This document shows positions 49,278 to 58,313 of a stretch of 64,000 nt of DNA, in pieces. Location of the stretch: assembly GCF_014650055.1 (NCBI RefSeq), contig NZ_BMUF01000006.1:310001-374000 (forward strand), read 5' to 3'. The notes below the pieces were generated by a model, which worked only from the letters and a program-made list of their open reading frames with translations, was not told where the DNA came from and ran no database searches. This stretch comes from Streptomyces malachitofuscus (GTDB taxonomy: Bacteria > Actinomycetota > Actinomycetes > Streptomycetales > Streptomycetaceae). Within the stretch, counting starts at the first letter, position 1. The number at the start of each line of letters is the position of its first letter. A program made the position numbers and the translations under genes.

Positions 49278-49952
49278 TCAGGGGGAGCCGGGAGTGATCA
49301 GCCCCGTCTCGTACGCGCAGATCACCGCCTGCACCCGGTCCCTGAGAGCGAGCTTGCTCAGCACGTTGCTCACATGCGTCTTGACGGTGTGCTCGCTGAC
49401 GAACAGGGTCGTGGCGATCTCCGCGTTGGACAGCCCCCGGGCCAGCAGCCGCAGGGTCTCCACCTCGCGCGCGGTGAGGGCGTCCAGGCGGGCGGGGGTC
49501 GCCGCCGTCTCGGCGGACGCCCGTTCCCGGCGGCGCCGCACGATGTCCGCGACCAGCCTCCGCGTCACGGCCGGGGCGAGCAGCGAGTCGCCCGCCGCGA
49601 CGACCCGCACCGCGTGCACCAGGTCGTCCCGGCGGACGTCCTTGAGCAGAAAGCCGCTGGCACCCGCGTACAACGCCTCGTACACGTACTCGTCCAGGTC
49701 GAACGTGGTCAGCATGACCACCTTGCAGCCCGACTGCGCGCACACCCGGCGGGCCGCCTCCAGACCGTCCATCACCGGCATGCGGATGTCGAGCAGCAGC
49801 ACGTCCGGCGCGTGCCGTCGCACCGCCGCGACGGCCTCCTCGCCGTCACCGGCCTCGGCGACCACCTCGATGTCGTCCTGCGCGTCGAGGATCATGCCGA
49901 AACCCGCCCGGACCAGCTCCTGGTCGTCGGCGACGACCACCCGGATGCTCAC
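49278..49952 (-). CDS. NarL/LuxR-family response regulator
   Basis: 224 residues, ATG 49952. Receiver domain with acidic pair in VVVADDQELVRAGFGMILDA, phospho-acceptor Asp in VLLLDIRMPVMDG, and Lys near GASGFLLKDVRRD. Linker, then a LuxR-type helix-turn-helix: LTAREVETLRLLARGLSNAE, IATTLFVSEHTVKTHVSNVL. Its start overlaps the kinase gene by four bases, so the pair is coupled. The MMPL gene downstream is the probable target. Confidence 0.92.
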   Translation of the reverse strand: MSIRVVVADDQELVRAGFGMILDAQDDIEVVAEAGDGEEAVAAVRRHAPDVLLLDIRMPVMDGLEAARRVCAQSGCKVVMLTTFDLDEYVYEALYAGASGFLLKDVRRDDLVHAVRVVAAGDSLLAPAVTRRLVADIVRRRRERASAETAATPARLDALTAREVETLRLLARGLSNAEIATTLFVSEHTVKTHVSNVLSKLALRDRVQAVICAYETGLITPGSP

Positions 49953-51145
49953 CCGAGCGCCCCCTCGCGGTCGGCCGCCGCGGGCAGCCGTACGACGACC
50001 CGGAATCCGCCGTCCGGACCCCTGCCGGTCTCGGCGCTGCCCCCGCAGGCCGCGGCCCGCTCCCGGATGTTGATCAGCCCGTGTCCGCCGGCCGCCCCGG
50101 ACGGGCCCCGTCCGTCGTCCGTCACCGTGAGGGTCACCCGGTCCTCCGCCCAGTCCAGCTCGACCACCGCGCGTGAAGCACGGGCGTGCTTCACGGTGTT
50201 GGTGAGTGCTTCCTGGACCACACGGTAGGCCGCGACCTCGGTGTCCGAGGAGAGGGGACAGGGTTCGCCCCTGGTACGCAGCTCGGTGCGCAGCCCCGTG
50301 GACTCCTCGACCTGGCGGATCAGCGCGGGCAGGGCCGTCACGCTCGGCTGCGGCAGCCTCCGCACGGTCTCGCCGTCCGGCCGTTCCTCCTTCAGCACCC
50401 CGAGGATGCGCCTCAGTTGGGCCATCGCATCGCGCCCGGTCGCCGCGATGGTGTCGAACGTGGCCTCCGCGCGCTCCGGGTCCTTGCGCACCACCACGGG
50501 CCCGGCCTCCGCCTGCACGACCATGAGGCTCACCGCGTGCGCCAGGATGTCGTGCATGTCCCGCGCGATACGGGAGCGTTCCTCGGCCCGGGCCCGCGCG
50601 GTGTCGGCGGCCCGCTCACGCTCCAGCCGGCGGGCCCGGTCCTCGAGCTCCGTGGTGTAGGCGCGCTGCACGCGGGCGAGCATGCCCAGGGCGTAGGCGC
50701 AGACGAGTCCCATCAGGTGGAAGGCGTACTCGAAGGGTTCCTTGTTCGTCTGGTGCTGCATGGTCGCGACGACCCCGATCACCCAGCCCGCCAGCATCAT
50801 CCGGCGCTGCCAGGACCTGCCCACGGCGGCCAGCGTGTACAGGACGACCATGCCGCCGTACATCACGTCCGGCGGGGGCGCGTGGTGCAGCGCCTGCGCC
50901 GGGGTGGCGACCGACACGGCCCACGCGGCCGCGCAGGGCGCCCGCCGCCGCCAGATCAGCGGTACGGCCGTGGCGGCGCCGAGCAGCCAGCCCTGCCAGG
51001 TCAGCGGGTCGTCCCCCCCGTCGGGAAACATCCACTGCAGGGACACGGCGAACAGCACGAGCGCGGCGAGCGCCGTGTCGAGGGCGTACGGATTCGCCGG
51101 GCGCCAGCGGGTGACGACCGGCGTGAGGGCGGACCGGAGGGACAT
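49949..51145 (-). CDS. Membrane sensor histidine kinase (HisKA_3)
   Basis: 398 residues, ATG 51145. Four or five helices in the first 170 residues (ALDTALAALVLFAVSLQWMF, GWLLGAATAVPLIWR, VMYGGMVVLYTLAAVG, FHLMGLVCAYALGMLARV) with little outer sequence, so it probably senses membrane state or a lipophilic signal. Then a coiled segment, the dimerisation motif RSRIARDMHDILAHAVSLMV with the phospho-His, N-box VVQEALTNTVKHARAS and G-box VTDDGRGPSGAAGGHGL. This matches the compact NarL-type kinases that control neighbouring exporters in actinobacteria. Coupled to the response regulator. Confidence 0.92.
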   Translation of the reverse strand: MSLRSALTPVVTRWRPANPYALDTALAALVLFAVSLQWMFPDGGDDPLTWQGWLLGAATAVPLIWRRRAPCAAAWAVSVATPAQALHHAPPPDVMYGGMVVLYTLAAVGRSWQRRMMLAGWVIGVVATMQHQTNKEPFEYAFHLMGLVCAYALGMLARVQRAYTTELEDRARRLERERAADTARARAEERSRIARDMHDILAHAVSLMVVQAEAGPVVVRKDPERAEATFDTIAATGRDAMAQLRRILGVLKEERPDGETVRRLPQPSVTALPALIRQVEESTGLRTELRTRGEPCPLSSDTEVAAYRVVQEALTNTVKHARASRAVVELDWAEDRVTLTVTDDGRGPSGAAGGHGLINIRERAAACGGSAETGRGPDGGFRVVVRLPAAADREGALG

Positions 51146-51605
51146 GTGCGGCTCCTCGGGGCGGGGGCCGTCCCAGTATCACGACCGTCCGGGAGCCGAG
51201 TCCTCACCGGTGAGAGGGATTTCGCAGTCCCTGCGGACGCGGACGGCACGTCCGGCTGCCCCCGGCGGGCGGGCTGCGCCCGGCGTTCCCTGCGCCGGCT
51301 ACAAAGGTGGGCCGGACGTCGGCTCGGAGGCATGGGCCGGGGCGGGCGTGGTCGAGCCGCGAACAGCGGACGGAGACACGCCCGTCGTGGTTACGGGCTG
51401 GTGCCCGGCTCGCTCGGCGTCGGCCGTTCACGGCGGGTCGTGCTGTTGCCCCGGATGCGTGGGCGGATGGCGGCTGGCTGCGGCTCCGAGCCGGTGTGCT
51501 CGACGGCGGCTGTGGGCGGAGAGCGGGGGCGGTGGGTCGGGGGAGCGGATGGGCGGGCGGTCGGTTGTGTCCTGGGCGGGTGTTCGGTGTGCTCGACGCG
51601 GCCGT
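51146..51605. other. Intergenic region, no gene seen
   Basis: 460 bases between the kinase start and the stop of the IclR regulator, both on the minus strand. The left end should carry the kinase promoter. The rest is G-rich with frames open only through GC bias; I see no protein pattern, strong hairpin or repeat. Confidence 0.5.
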
Positions 51606-52487
51606 TCAGGAGGGCTCAGCTGTCGGTCGGGGCGGCGAGGGGGCCGTCCTTGCGCCGCCGCCGTACGTGGGTGCGGTCGGCGGGCTCCCCGCCGGGTTCT
51701 GCCCTGCAGCGGGGCTGTTCGTCAAGGGGCCCCGGGCCGGGGCGGGGGGTTGCCAGCCCAGGGCTCGGGAGATGCCGCGGGCCGCGAGGCGGACGGCCGG
51801 GGACAGGGCGGGAAGCCGGGCGTCGGAGCGCGGCACGACGACCGACACGGCGGCGGCGACCGTCCCGTCCGGCCCGCGCACGGGGGCCGCCACCGACAGC
51901 GCGTCCTCGGTGATCTGCCGGTCGCTCACCGCCACGCCCGAGCGCCGCACCTCGGCCAGGGTCCGCCGCAGCTCACCGGGTTCGGTGATCGTGTGCGGTG
52001 TGAAGGGGACGAGCGGGCCCGCGCAGTACTCCTCCTGCACACCGGGGTCACTGTGCGCGAGCAGCACGAGGCCGACACCGGTGGCGTGCAGCGGCCAGCG
52101 TGCGCCGACCCGGATGTGCACACCGACCGCCGACCGCCCCGACAGCCACTCGGTGTACACGACCTCCCGCCCGTCGCGCACCGCCAGTTGCACGTTCTCG
52201 TGCGTCGCCTCGTACAGGTCCTCCAAGTACGGCAGCGCGACCTGCCGCAGCGCCGGCCCGCGCGGGGCGAGCGCCGCCAGCTCCCACAGCCTCAGCCCCA
52301 CGTGGTACGCCCCCGACGCGTCCCGCTCCAGAGCGCCCCAGCGGGCGAGTGCACCGACCAGCCGGTGTGCGGTGGTCAGGGCGAGCCCGGACCTGCGGCT
52401 GATGTCCGTCAGGGTCAGCGACGGATGCTCGTGGTCGAAGGCCGCGAGCACGGACAGCAGACGGTCGGGCGCGGAGCGGACGGTCAT
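51606..52487 (-). CDS. IclR-family transcription regulator
   Basis: 293 residues from ATG 52487; upstream codons in frame lack coding character. Winged helix at the N-terminus (RLLSVLAAFDHEHPSLTLTD, ISRRSGLALTTAHRLVGALA) followed by the effector-binding GAF-like domain (LPYLEDLYEATHENVQLAVR, RWPLHATGVGLVLLAHSDP, ALSVAAPVRGPDGTVAAAVS). The last 45 residues are a Pro/Gly/Thr-rich tail. It diverges from the GH4 glycosidase gene with 128 bases between starts and probably represses it, releasing on binding a sugar derivative. Confidence 0.88.
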   Translation of the reverse strand: MTVRSAPDRLLSVLAAFDHEHPSLTLTDISRRSGLALTTAHRLVGALARWGALERDASGAYHVGLRLWELAALAPRGPALRQVALPYLEDLYEATHENVQLAVRDGREVVYTEWLSGRSAVGVHIRVGARWPLHATGVGLVLLAHSDPGVQEEYCAGPLVPFTPHTITEPGELRRTLAEVRRSGVAVSDRQITEDALSVAAPVRGPDGTVAAAVSVVVPRSDARLPALSPAVRLAARGISRALGWQPPAPARGPLTNSPAAGQNPAGSPPTAPTYGGGARTAPSPPRPTAEPS

Positions 52488-52615
52488 GGACGACGGTCTC
52501 CCGGGGGTCGGGGCGGGCCGGCGGAGGGCACGCGCGGCGCGGTCGTGCGGCCCGCGGTGACGCCCGCCCCGCGAGTAGGGTCGTCCACGTTCGTCGTGGT
52601 GGGAAGGGTGCGGAT

Positions 52616-53953
52616 GTGAGGCTGACGATTCTGGGCGGCGGAGGGTTCCGCGTGCCGCTGGTGTACGGGGCACTGCTCGCGGACCACGCGGAGGGACGGG
52701 TGACCCGGGTCGTCCTGCACGACGTGGACGCCGGCCGGCTGGGCGCCATCGCCCGGGTCCTGGCCGAGCAGGCAGACGGCGTGCCCGACGCCCCCCGGGT
52801 GACCACCACCACCGACCTCGACGAGGCGCTGGGCGGCGCCGACTTCGTCTTCTCCGCGATCCGAGTCGGCGGCCTGGAAGGCAGGGCGAACGACGAACGG
52901 GTCGCCCTCGCCGAGGGCGTGCTCGGCCAGGAGACGGTCGGCGCGGGCGGCATCGCCTACGGTCTGCGCACCGTGCCCGTCGCCGTCGACATCGCCCGCC
53001 GGGTGTCCCGCGTCGCCCCCGACGCCTGGGTCATCAACTTCACCAATCCGGCCGGCCTGGTCACCGAGGCCATGGCCCGCCACCTCGGGGACCGCGTCAT
53101 CGGCATCTGCGACTCACCGGTCGGCCTCGGCCGCCGTATCGCCCGGGTGCTCGGCGCACCGCCGGGGGAGGCGTGGATCGACTACGTCGGCCTCAACCAC
53201 CTGGGCTGGGTGCGCGGCCTGAGGGTCGCCGGCCGCGACGAACTGCCGCGCCTGCTGGCCGACCCCGCCCTGCTCGGCTCGTTCGAGGAAGGCAGGCTCT
53301 TCGGCGCCGACTGGCTGCGTTCCCTGGGCGCGATCCCCAACGAGTACCTCCACTACTACTACTTCAACCGCGAGGCCGTGGACGCCTACCGGCGGGCCGA
53401 GCGCACCCGGGGCGCGTTCCTGCACGACCAGCAGACCGGCTTCTACGCCGGCACCGGCGACCCCGACGTCTCCGCCTTGGCCCTGTGGGACCGCACCCGC
53501 GCCGAACGCGAGGCCACCTACATGTCCGAGAACCGGGAGGCGGCGGGCGCGGGCGAGCGCGAGGCCGACGATCTGTCCGGCGGCTACGAGAAGGTGGCCC
53601 TCGCCCTGATGCGGGCCATCGCCCGCGACGAACGCACCACGCTGATCCTCAACGTCCGCAACCGGGGAACCCTCTCGCCACTGGACGCGGAGGCCGTGAT
53701 CGAGGTGCCCTGCCTCGTGGACGCCAACGGGGCGCACCCGGTCTCCGTCGCCCCGCTGCCCGACCACGCCACCGGTCTGGTCTGCGCCGTCAAGGCCGTG
53801 GAGCGCGAGGTGCTCGCCGCCGCCCGGTCGGGCTCCCGCGCGACGGCCGTCAAGGCGTTCGCCCTGCACCCGCTGGTGGACTCCGTCACCGTGGCCCGCC
53901 GGCTCGTCGACGGCTACACGGCCGTCCATCCCGGCCTCGCCTACCTCGGCTAG
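52616..53953 (+). CDS. Family 4 glycosidase (6-phospho-beta-glucosidase type)
   Basis: 445 residues, GTG 52616 after GGGAAGGG. GH4 enzymes use NAD and a metal ion in a redox-elimination cleavage of phosphorylated or plain glycosides. Seen: RLTILGGGGFRVPLVYGALL (NAD loop), ETVGAGGIAYGLRTVPVAVD, NFTNPAGLVTEAMARHLG, GICDSPVGLGRRIA with the metal-binding Cys, and VGLNHLGWVRGL with the His, then EYLHYYYFNREAVDAYRRAE. Annotation as 6-phospho-beta-glucosidase follows the closest named family; Streptomyces versions may act on unphosphorylated glycosides, since no PTS genes are near. Under probable control of the divergent IclR gene. Confidence 0.87.
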   Translation: MRLTILGGGGFRVPLVYGALLADHAEGRVTRVVLHDVDAGRLGAIARVLAEQADGVPDAPRVTTTTDLDEALGGADFVFSAIRVGGLEGRANDERVALAEGVLGQETVGAGGIAYGLRTVPVAVDIARRVSRVAPDAWVINFTNPAGLVTEAMARHLGDRVIGICDSPVGLGRRIARVLGAPPGEAWIDYVGLNHLGWVRGLRVAGRDELPRLLADPALLGSFEEGRLFGADWLRSLGAIPNEYLHYYYFNREAVDAYRRAERTRGAFLHDQQTGFYAGTGDPDVSALALWDRTRAEREATYMSENREAAGAGEREADDLSGGYEKVALALMRAIARDERTTLILNVRNRGTLSPLDAEAVIEVPCLVDANGAHPVSVAPLPDHATGLVCAVKAVEREVLAAARSGSRATAVKAFALHPLVDSVTVARRLVDGYTAVHPGLAYLG

Positions 53954-54129
53954 CCGGGACCGGAGAGGGCTTCGGGCCGGCCGGTCGCCCCCCGTGACAG
54001 CGGCCGACCGACCCGAGCCCCCGGTTCCCCCGTGCTTCCCCCCGGCGGCTTCCCCAGTCGCCTTCACCATCAAGAGCCCGCGGCCCGGCCCCTGATACAC
54101 CCTCGGCGGAACATTCCCCCGAGAAGTTC

Positions 54130-55251
54130 CTACGACCGCGCCCCGGTCGTCGTTCTCGGCCCGGCGGGCGCCGCCGGGGCCGGCACCGCACCCAGCGCGG
54201 ACACCCCGGCCCGCTGCTGCGGCAACGTCACCGGCAGCAGCGGACGCGGACCGGACACCACCGAGTAGTCCTGGCCCAGGAACGGCGGCACGATCTCGCC
54301 CGGGTCGTCGCCGAGCGCCAGCCGTACGGCGGCCCACGGGGCGTTCACCCCGCACAGTGACAGCTGGTGCAGCCCGCCCGCCGGCCGGGTGTTGACGTCC
54401 ATGAGCACGGGCCGCTCGCCGAGCATCCGGAACTGGATGTTCGACAGGTGGTGCAGACCGAAGCGCTCAGCGATCCGCCGGGCCGGCTCCAGCCACTGCT
54501 CGTGCAGCGTGAAACCCCTGCGCCGGCCGTTCTTCGTGCGTCCCACCGCCAGCCGCACCCGGTTGTCGGGCCCGGTCAGACAGTCCACCGACACCTCGGG
54601 CTGCTCCAGACGCGGCATCACCAGCCAGTCCACCGGCTCCTCAGCCCGCCGCACGGCGTCCAGCACCAGGCCGAGGTGCACGTACGGGCTCGGGAAGCCG
54701 CTCAACTGCGTGAGCGAGAAGGGGGCACGCGTGATCATGCGGAAGCCGACCCCGCCCGCGCCGGACGCGGGTTTCAGACAGGCCCGGTGTCCGAGCCCTT
54801 CCAACTCGTCGACCGCCGCCACGAGTTCGTCCGCCCCGCGCACCCGCCACCACGGCGGCACCGGCACCCCGACGGCCTGGACCGCCTCATAGGCGATCAC
54901 CTTGTCCTGGAACGCGGCCACCGCCTCGGGCGGCGGCGCCAGCAGTGCCGTACCGGCCGCCTCGAACTCGGCGCGGTGCGCGACGATCGCCGCCTGGTGC
55001 AGCCGGGGGACGAACACGTCGATGCCGCGCCGCCGGCACTGGATGAGCGCGTACTCGACGTACGCGGCCGGGGACAGCCCCTCGGGCTCCAGTTCGGCGG
55101 TGTCGGCGGCGGCCAGTACGGGGGAGTCGGGGTCGCCGTGGGTGGCGTGGATCTCGACGGCCCGGTTGCTGGGATTTCTCCTCAGCTGATCCATGAAGAA
55201 CACGTTCTCCGCGTACGTGCGGTTGAGCCAGACGCGTACGCGAGAGACCAT
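54130..55251 (-). CDS. ATP-grasp ligase-like protein
   Basis: 373 residues, ATG 55251. ATP-grasp order is clear: N-terminal pre-grasp (RVWLNRTYAENVFFMDQLRR, YVEYALIQCRRRGIDVFVPR), FQDKVIAYEAVQAVGVPVPP, the glycine-rich CLKPASGAGGVGFRMI, and the metal site VLMDVNTRPAGGLHQLSLCG. Such enzymes form amide or ester bonds through an acyl phosphate; the layout is nearest to carbamoyl-phosphate-synthase-like and amino-acid ligases of unknown substrate. The last 40 residues are Pro/Ala/Thr-rich. It diverges from the metallophosphoesterase gene. Possible peptide or secondary-metabolite tailoring is a guess. Confidence 0.82.
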   Translation of the reverse strand: MVSRVRVWLNRTYAENVFFMDQLRRNPSNRAVEIHATHGDPDSPVLAAADTAELEPEGLSPAAYVEYALIQCRRRGIDVFVPRLHQAAIVAHRAEFEAAGTALLAPPPEAVAAFQDKVIAYEAVQAVGVPVPPWWRVRGADELVAAVDELEGLGHRACLKPASGAGGVGFRMITRAPFSLTQLSGFPSPYVHLGLVLDAVRRAEEPVDWLVMPRLEQPEVSVDCLTGPDNRVRLAVGRTKNGRRRGFTLHEQWLEPARRIAERFGLHHLSNIQFRMLGERPVLMDVNTRPAGGLHQLSLCGVNAPWAAVRLALGDDPGEIVPPFLGQDYSVVSGPRPLLPVTLPQQRAGVSALGAVPAPAAPAGPRTTTGARS

Positions 55252-55488
55252 GCAGGCCGCCTTTCACGGTTCGCGGGCAGGGCGCAGCGGCCCGTTGCCC
55301 GGGCAGACGTATGGAGGGGCACCGAACCGCCCTGTCCGAAAGGCGCTTCACGGCGGTGGTGTCGGGGCGATCATAGGGCTTCGGCGGCCGGTCCTGATAC
55401 CACGTGCGGCGGACGGGTCGCGCTTGTTCCGGCGCCACGGATGTGATCTCGTGGTGGGGTTCGGTGACGGCTGAAGGGACGACGGGGA

Positions 55489-56343
55489 ATGTCGGGGACG
55501 GGCGGCGGCGGACAGCTGTGGGCCATCAGCGACCTGCACATCGGTTACGCCGAGAACCGTGCCCTGGTCGAGGCGATGCAGCCGGAGTCGGACGAGGACT
55601 GGCTGCTGGTGGCCGGCGATGTCGCGGAGACCGTCGAGGACATCCGCTGGGCCCTCAAGACCCTGGCCGGCCGGTTCGCCAAGGTCGTCTGGGTGCCCGG
55701 CAACCACGAGCTGTGGACCCACCCGCGTGATCCGGTCACTCTGCGCGGGGTCGCCCGCTACGACCATCTGGTCCAGCAGTGCCGCGACCTCGGGGTCGTC
55801 ACTCCCGAGGACCCCTACCCCGTCTGGGACGGACCGGGTGGGCCGGTGGCCGTCGCACCTCTCTTCCTGCTGTACGACTACACGTTTTTGCCGTCCGGCT
55901 GCGCCACCAAGGACGAGGGGCTGGAGTACGCGCACGGCACCGGGGTCGTCTGCACCGACGAGCATCTGCTGCACCCCGACCCGTACCCGACCCGGGAGGA
56001 CTGGTGCCGGGCCCGGGTCGCCGAGACCGAGCGCCGGCTCGGTGAGCTGCCGGACGACCTGCCCGTCGTCCTCGTCAACCACCACCCGCTGCACCGCCAT
56101 CCGACGGAGGTGCTCTGGTACCCGGAGTTCGCCATGTGGTGCGGCACCGTGCTCACCGACGACTGGCACCGCCGGTTCCCCGTCCACACCGTGGTCTACG
56201 GTCATCTGCACATCCCCCGCACCACCTGGCAGGACGGGGTCCGCTTCGAGGAGGTGTCGGTGGGCTACCCGCGCGAGTGGCGCAAGCGGAACCGGCCACC
56301 GGGGCGGCTGCGGCGGATCGTGCCCCGGGAGGACGAGCGGTGA
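55489..56343 (+). CDS. Calcineurin-type metallophosphoesterase
   Basis: 284 residues, ATG 55489. All five metal motifs are seen: LWAISDLHIGYAENRAL (D-x-H), LLVAGDVAETVED (GD), WVPGNHELWTHPRDP (GNHE), LVNHHPLHRHPTEVL and VVYGHLHIPRTTW (GHxH). Cytoplasmic. Members cut phosphomonoesters or diesters; in Streptomyces this gene is usually fused in an operon with an Sfp-type PPTase, and here the stop overlaps the PPTase start (GTGA). A link to CoA or phosphopantetheine turnover is therefore plausible but unproven. Confidence 0.9.
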   Translation: MSGTGGGGQLWAISDLHIGYAENRALVEAMQPESDEDWLLVAGDVAETVEDIRWALKTLAGRFAKVVWVPGNHELWTHPRDPVTLRGVARYDHLVQQCRDLGVVTPEDPYPVWDGPGGPVAVAPLFLLYDYTFLPSGCATKDEGLEYAHGTGVVCTDEHLLHPDPYPTREDWCRARVAETERRLGELPDDLPVVLVNHHPLHRHPTEVLWYPEFAMWCGTVLTDDWHRRFPVHTVVYGHLHIPRTTWQDGVRFEEVSVGYPREWRKRNRPPGRLRRIVPREDER

Positions 56344-57017
56344 TCGAGGAACTGCTGCCGCAGACGGTCGTGGCCGTCGAGGCCTACGGCGAGGAGGGCG
56401 CCGACGCCCCGCTGTACCCCGAGGAGGCGGCGCTGGTGGAGCGGGCCGTCCTCAAGCGCCGCCGGGAGTTCACCGCCGTGCGTTCCTGCGCCCGCCGTGC
56501 GATGGAGAAGCTCGACGTGCCGCCGCAGCCCGTGCTGCCCGGTGAGCGCGGTGCCCCGATCTGGCCGGACGGGGTGGCCGGCAGCATGACGCACTGCGCG
56601 GGCTACTGCGCCGCCGCCCTGGCCCGCGTCGGTGACTTGGCGTCCATCGGCATCGACGCCGAGGTCCACGGGCCGTTGCCCGAGGGGGTGCTGTCCTCGG
56701 TGTCGTTGCCCGGGGAGGCCGCCCGGATCGCCGGGCTGACCCGTGAGCTGCCCGCCGTGCACTGGGACCGGCTGCTGTTCAGCGCCAAGGAGGCCGTCTA
56801 CAAGGCGTGGTTCCCGCTCACCGGGAAGTGGCTGGACTTCCTGGAGGCGGACATCGAGCTCGTCGCCGACGACGGCGTGGCGTCGCGAGGTGGCTTCCGG
56901 GCCACGCTCCTCGTGCCCGGCCCGCAGGTCGGCGGGCGCCGCCTCGACCACTTCACCGGTCGCTGGACCGCTGCGGGGGGTTTCGTCGCCACTGCGGTCG
57001 TGGTGCCGCACGTGTGA
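56340..57017 (+). CDS. Sfp-type 4'-phosphopantetheinyl transferase
   Basis: 225 residues from GTG 56340, coupled to the phosphoesterase. Moves the 4'-phosphopantetheine arm of CoA to carrier proteins of polyketide and peptide synthases. Motifs: FTAVRSCARRAMEKLDV (CoA-binding Arg), GSMTHCAGYCAAALARV with the SxTHC block, ASIGIDAEVHGPLPEGV (metal Asp) and LLFSAKEAVYKAWFPLTGKW (metal Glu and Lys). All catalytic residues are kept. By family and context it is a broad-range activator of secondary-metabolite carrier proteins, like SCO6673 of S. coelicolor. Confidence 0.92.
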   Translation: MIEELLPQTVVAVEAYGEEGADAPLYPEEAALVERAVLKRRREFTAVRSCARRAMEKLDVPPQPVLPGERGAPIWPDGVAGSMTHCAGYCAAALARVGDLASIGIDAEVHGPLPEGVLSSVSLPGEAARIAGLTRELPAVHWDRLLFSAKEAVYKAWFPLTGKWLDFLEADIELVADDGVASRGGFRATLLVPGPQVGGRRLDHFTGRWTAAGGFVATAVVVPHV

Positions 57018-57048
57018 CGCTGCCGCGCGGGGCCGTGGTGTGCGGGTG

Positions 57049-57280
57049 CGGGTGGGTGGGGGTTGGTCGCGCAGTTCCCCGCGCCCCTGGGGGTGGGTCT
57101 CGCCGCGGGTTCTCCGGCTCGTGTCCCCTTGCGGGTGGGTGGGGGTTGGTCGCGCAGTTCCCCGCGCCCCTGGGGGGTGGGTCTTGCCGCGGGTTCTCCG
57201 GCTCGGGGTGGGTGTGTGTCCCCTGCGGGTGGGTGGGGGCTTCCCCGCGCCCCTTGGGGGGGGCCGGTCCTGGGTTTTCG
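57049..57280. repeat. Tandem 83-base GC-rich hairpin repeats
   Basis: The string GTTGGTCGCGCAGTTCCCCG followed by CGCCCCTGGGGG recurs with a period of 83 bases (TCGCGCAG at 57067 and 57150); both copies continue into a CCGCGGGTTCTCCGGCTC block, and a third, shortened copy (GGGTGGGTGGGGGCTTCCCCG) starts near 57227. The unit resembles the intergenic element at 38145. No gene lies in 57018-57354; it separates the PPTase from a convergent small gene. Confidence 0.75.
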
Positions 57281-57296
57281 GGGTGGGGAGCGTGTC

Positions 57297-57340
57297 TTCC
57301 CGGAGGGCGTTGAGGGTGCCCCCCGAACGCCCTCCGGAAG
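57297..57340 (-). terminator. Terminator hairpin of the small minus-strand gene
   Basis: 12-bp inverted repeat CCGGAGGGCGTT/AACGCCCTCCGG (57300-57311, 57326-57337), extended by CTTC/GAAG with one bulged C. It lies 15 bases past the stop of the gene at 57355. Confidence 0.7.
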
Positions 57341-57354
57341 TCGCTGCTCCGGTG

Positions 57355-57591
57355 TTACTGCTCGGGGTGCCAGGCGTGGAGCATGCGGAAGAAGGCCTCC
57401 TCGTTGCCCGTCAGGCCTGCTCGGGCCAGGGCGGTTTCCGCCTCGGCGAGGACGGCGGGCGGGACGAGCGGGGGTCCCGGCGTGCCCGGCGGGCCGGGGC
57501 GCGTGTCGAGGGCGGCGCGCACGGTGTGCAGCAGTCGTAGATAGGCCTGGACGGCGGTGCGCTCGCGGTCGGTCAGTACGGCGGTGGGCAT
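57355..57591 (-). CDS. Small hypothetical helical protein
   Basis: 78 residues from ATG 57591. Starts MPTAVLTDRERTAVQAYLRL and ends LTGNEEAFFRMLHAWHPEQ; helical with a central Pro/Gly-rich stretch (PPGTPGPPLVPPAVL). No signal peptide. No family recognised, but the coding bias, a clean terminator behind it and position on its own suggest a real gene. Confidence 0.55.
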   Translation of the reverse strand: MPTAVLTDRERTAVQAYLRLLHTVRAALDTRPGPPGTPGPPLVPPAVLAEAETALARAGLTGNEEAFFRMLHAWHPEQ

Positions 57592-57742
57592 CGCTCGGCT
57601 CTCCCCGTGTCGTGGTCGTCGGTGCCACGCCCCCGCACACGGAGGGGACGCACCTCCAGCTTGCCGCCCACCACTGACAATCGGGCCGAGCCGGGCGCCC
57701 GTTCGCCCGGCCGGCGGGGCTCGCGCGCCGGGGCGCGCCCGC

Positions 57743-58300
57743 TCAGCTCTGCGGACCCAGGTACCCGAGCGACGCCCCGATGCGGCCCGCGAGATGATCC
57801 CGCCGCACCGGCCCCCGTAGGGACGAACCGGCCAGCAGCGTCCGGCACTTGCTGGCCAGCAGCAGACCGAACGCCTCGGCCTCCTTCTCCTCGGCGAGGT
57901 CGAACCGGGTGCGCGCGGCGACCTTGAGGACCGTCGCCCGCAGGGTGTCCTCGTCGGACGCCGCATCCAGAAGCCGGGTCGCGACCTGCGCACCCGCGAC
58001 ATGACGACCGCAGTGGCCCGCCTTCATGTGCCACAGTTCGTGCCCCAGGATCACCAACTGGTGATCGGGTGCCGTGCGTTCCTCGATGACCACAAGGTCC
58101 AGGTCGGTCATGTCCAGCCACAGCCCGCTCGCGGTCCCCGGCGGGAAGGCGGCCGTACGGAACAGCACGGGCCGGCCGCGGCGCCTGCTCATCGCCTCGC
58201 ACAGGGCGGCGTACAGATCGGCGGGCCGCGCCGGGACGGGAAGCGTCAGCTCCGCGACCAACTCGCCGCACAGGCGGCGCATTTCCCTACCGATGCCCAC
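57743..58300 (-). CDS. ImmA/IrrE-type zinc metallopeptidase-like protein
   Basis: 185 residues from GTG 58300 with GGGGAGA close before it. The zinc motif HELWH occurs in LVILGHELWHMKAGHCG, with the acidic third ligand probably in the following EEKEAEAFGLLLASKC helix. ImmA/IrrE enzymes cleave a paired XRE-type repressor in answer to stress. The gene upstream, 13 bases away on the same strand, encodes an XRE-type regulator, the normal partner. In Streptomyces such pairs are common and their triggers mostly unknown. Confidence 0.82.
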   Translation of the reverse strand: MGIGREMRRLCGELVAELTLPVPARPADLYAALCEAMSRRRGRPVLFRTAAFPPGTASGLWLDMTDLDLVVIEERTAPDHQLVILGHELWHMKAGHCGRHVAGAQVATRLLDAASDEDTLRATVLKVAARTRFDLAEEKEAEAFGLLLASKCRTLLAGSSLRGPVRRDHLAGRIGASLGYLGPQS

Positions 58301-58313
58301 AGTTCTCCCCGGG

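Noticed and set aside
49174..49743. Alternative minus-strand frame over the response regulator
   Set aside because: Out-of-frame shadow of the receiver/LuxR gene.
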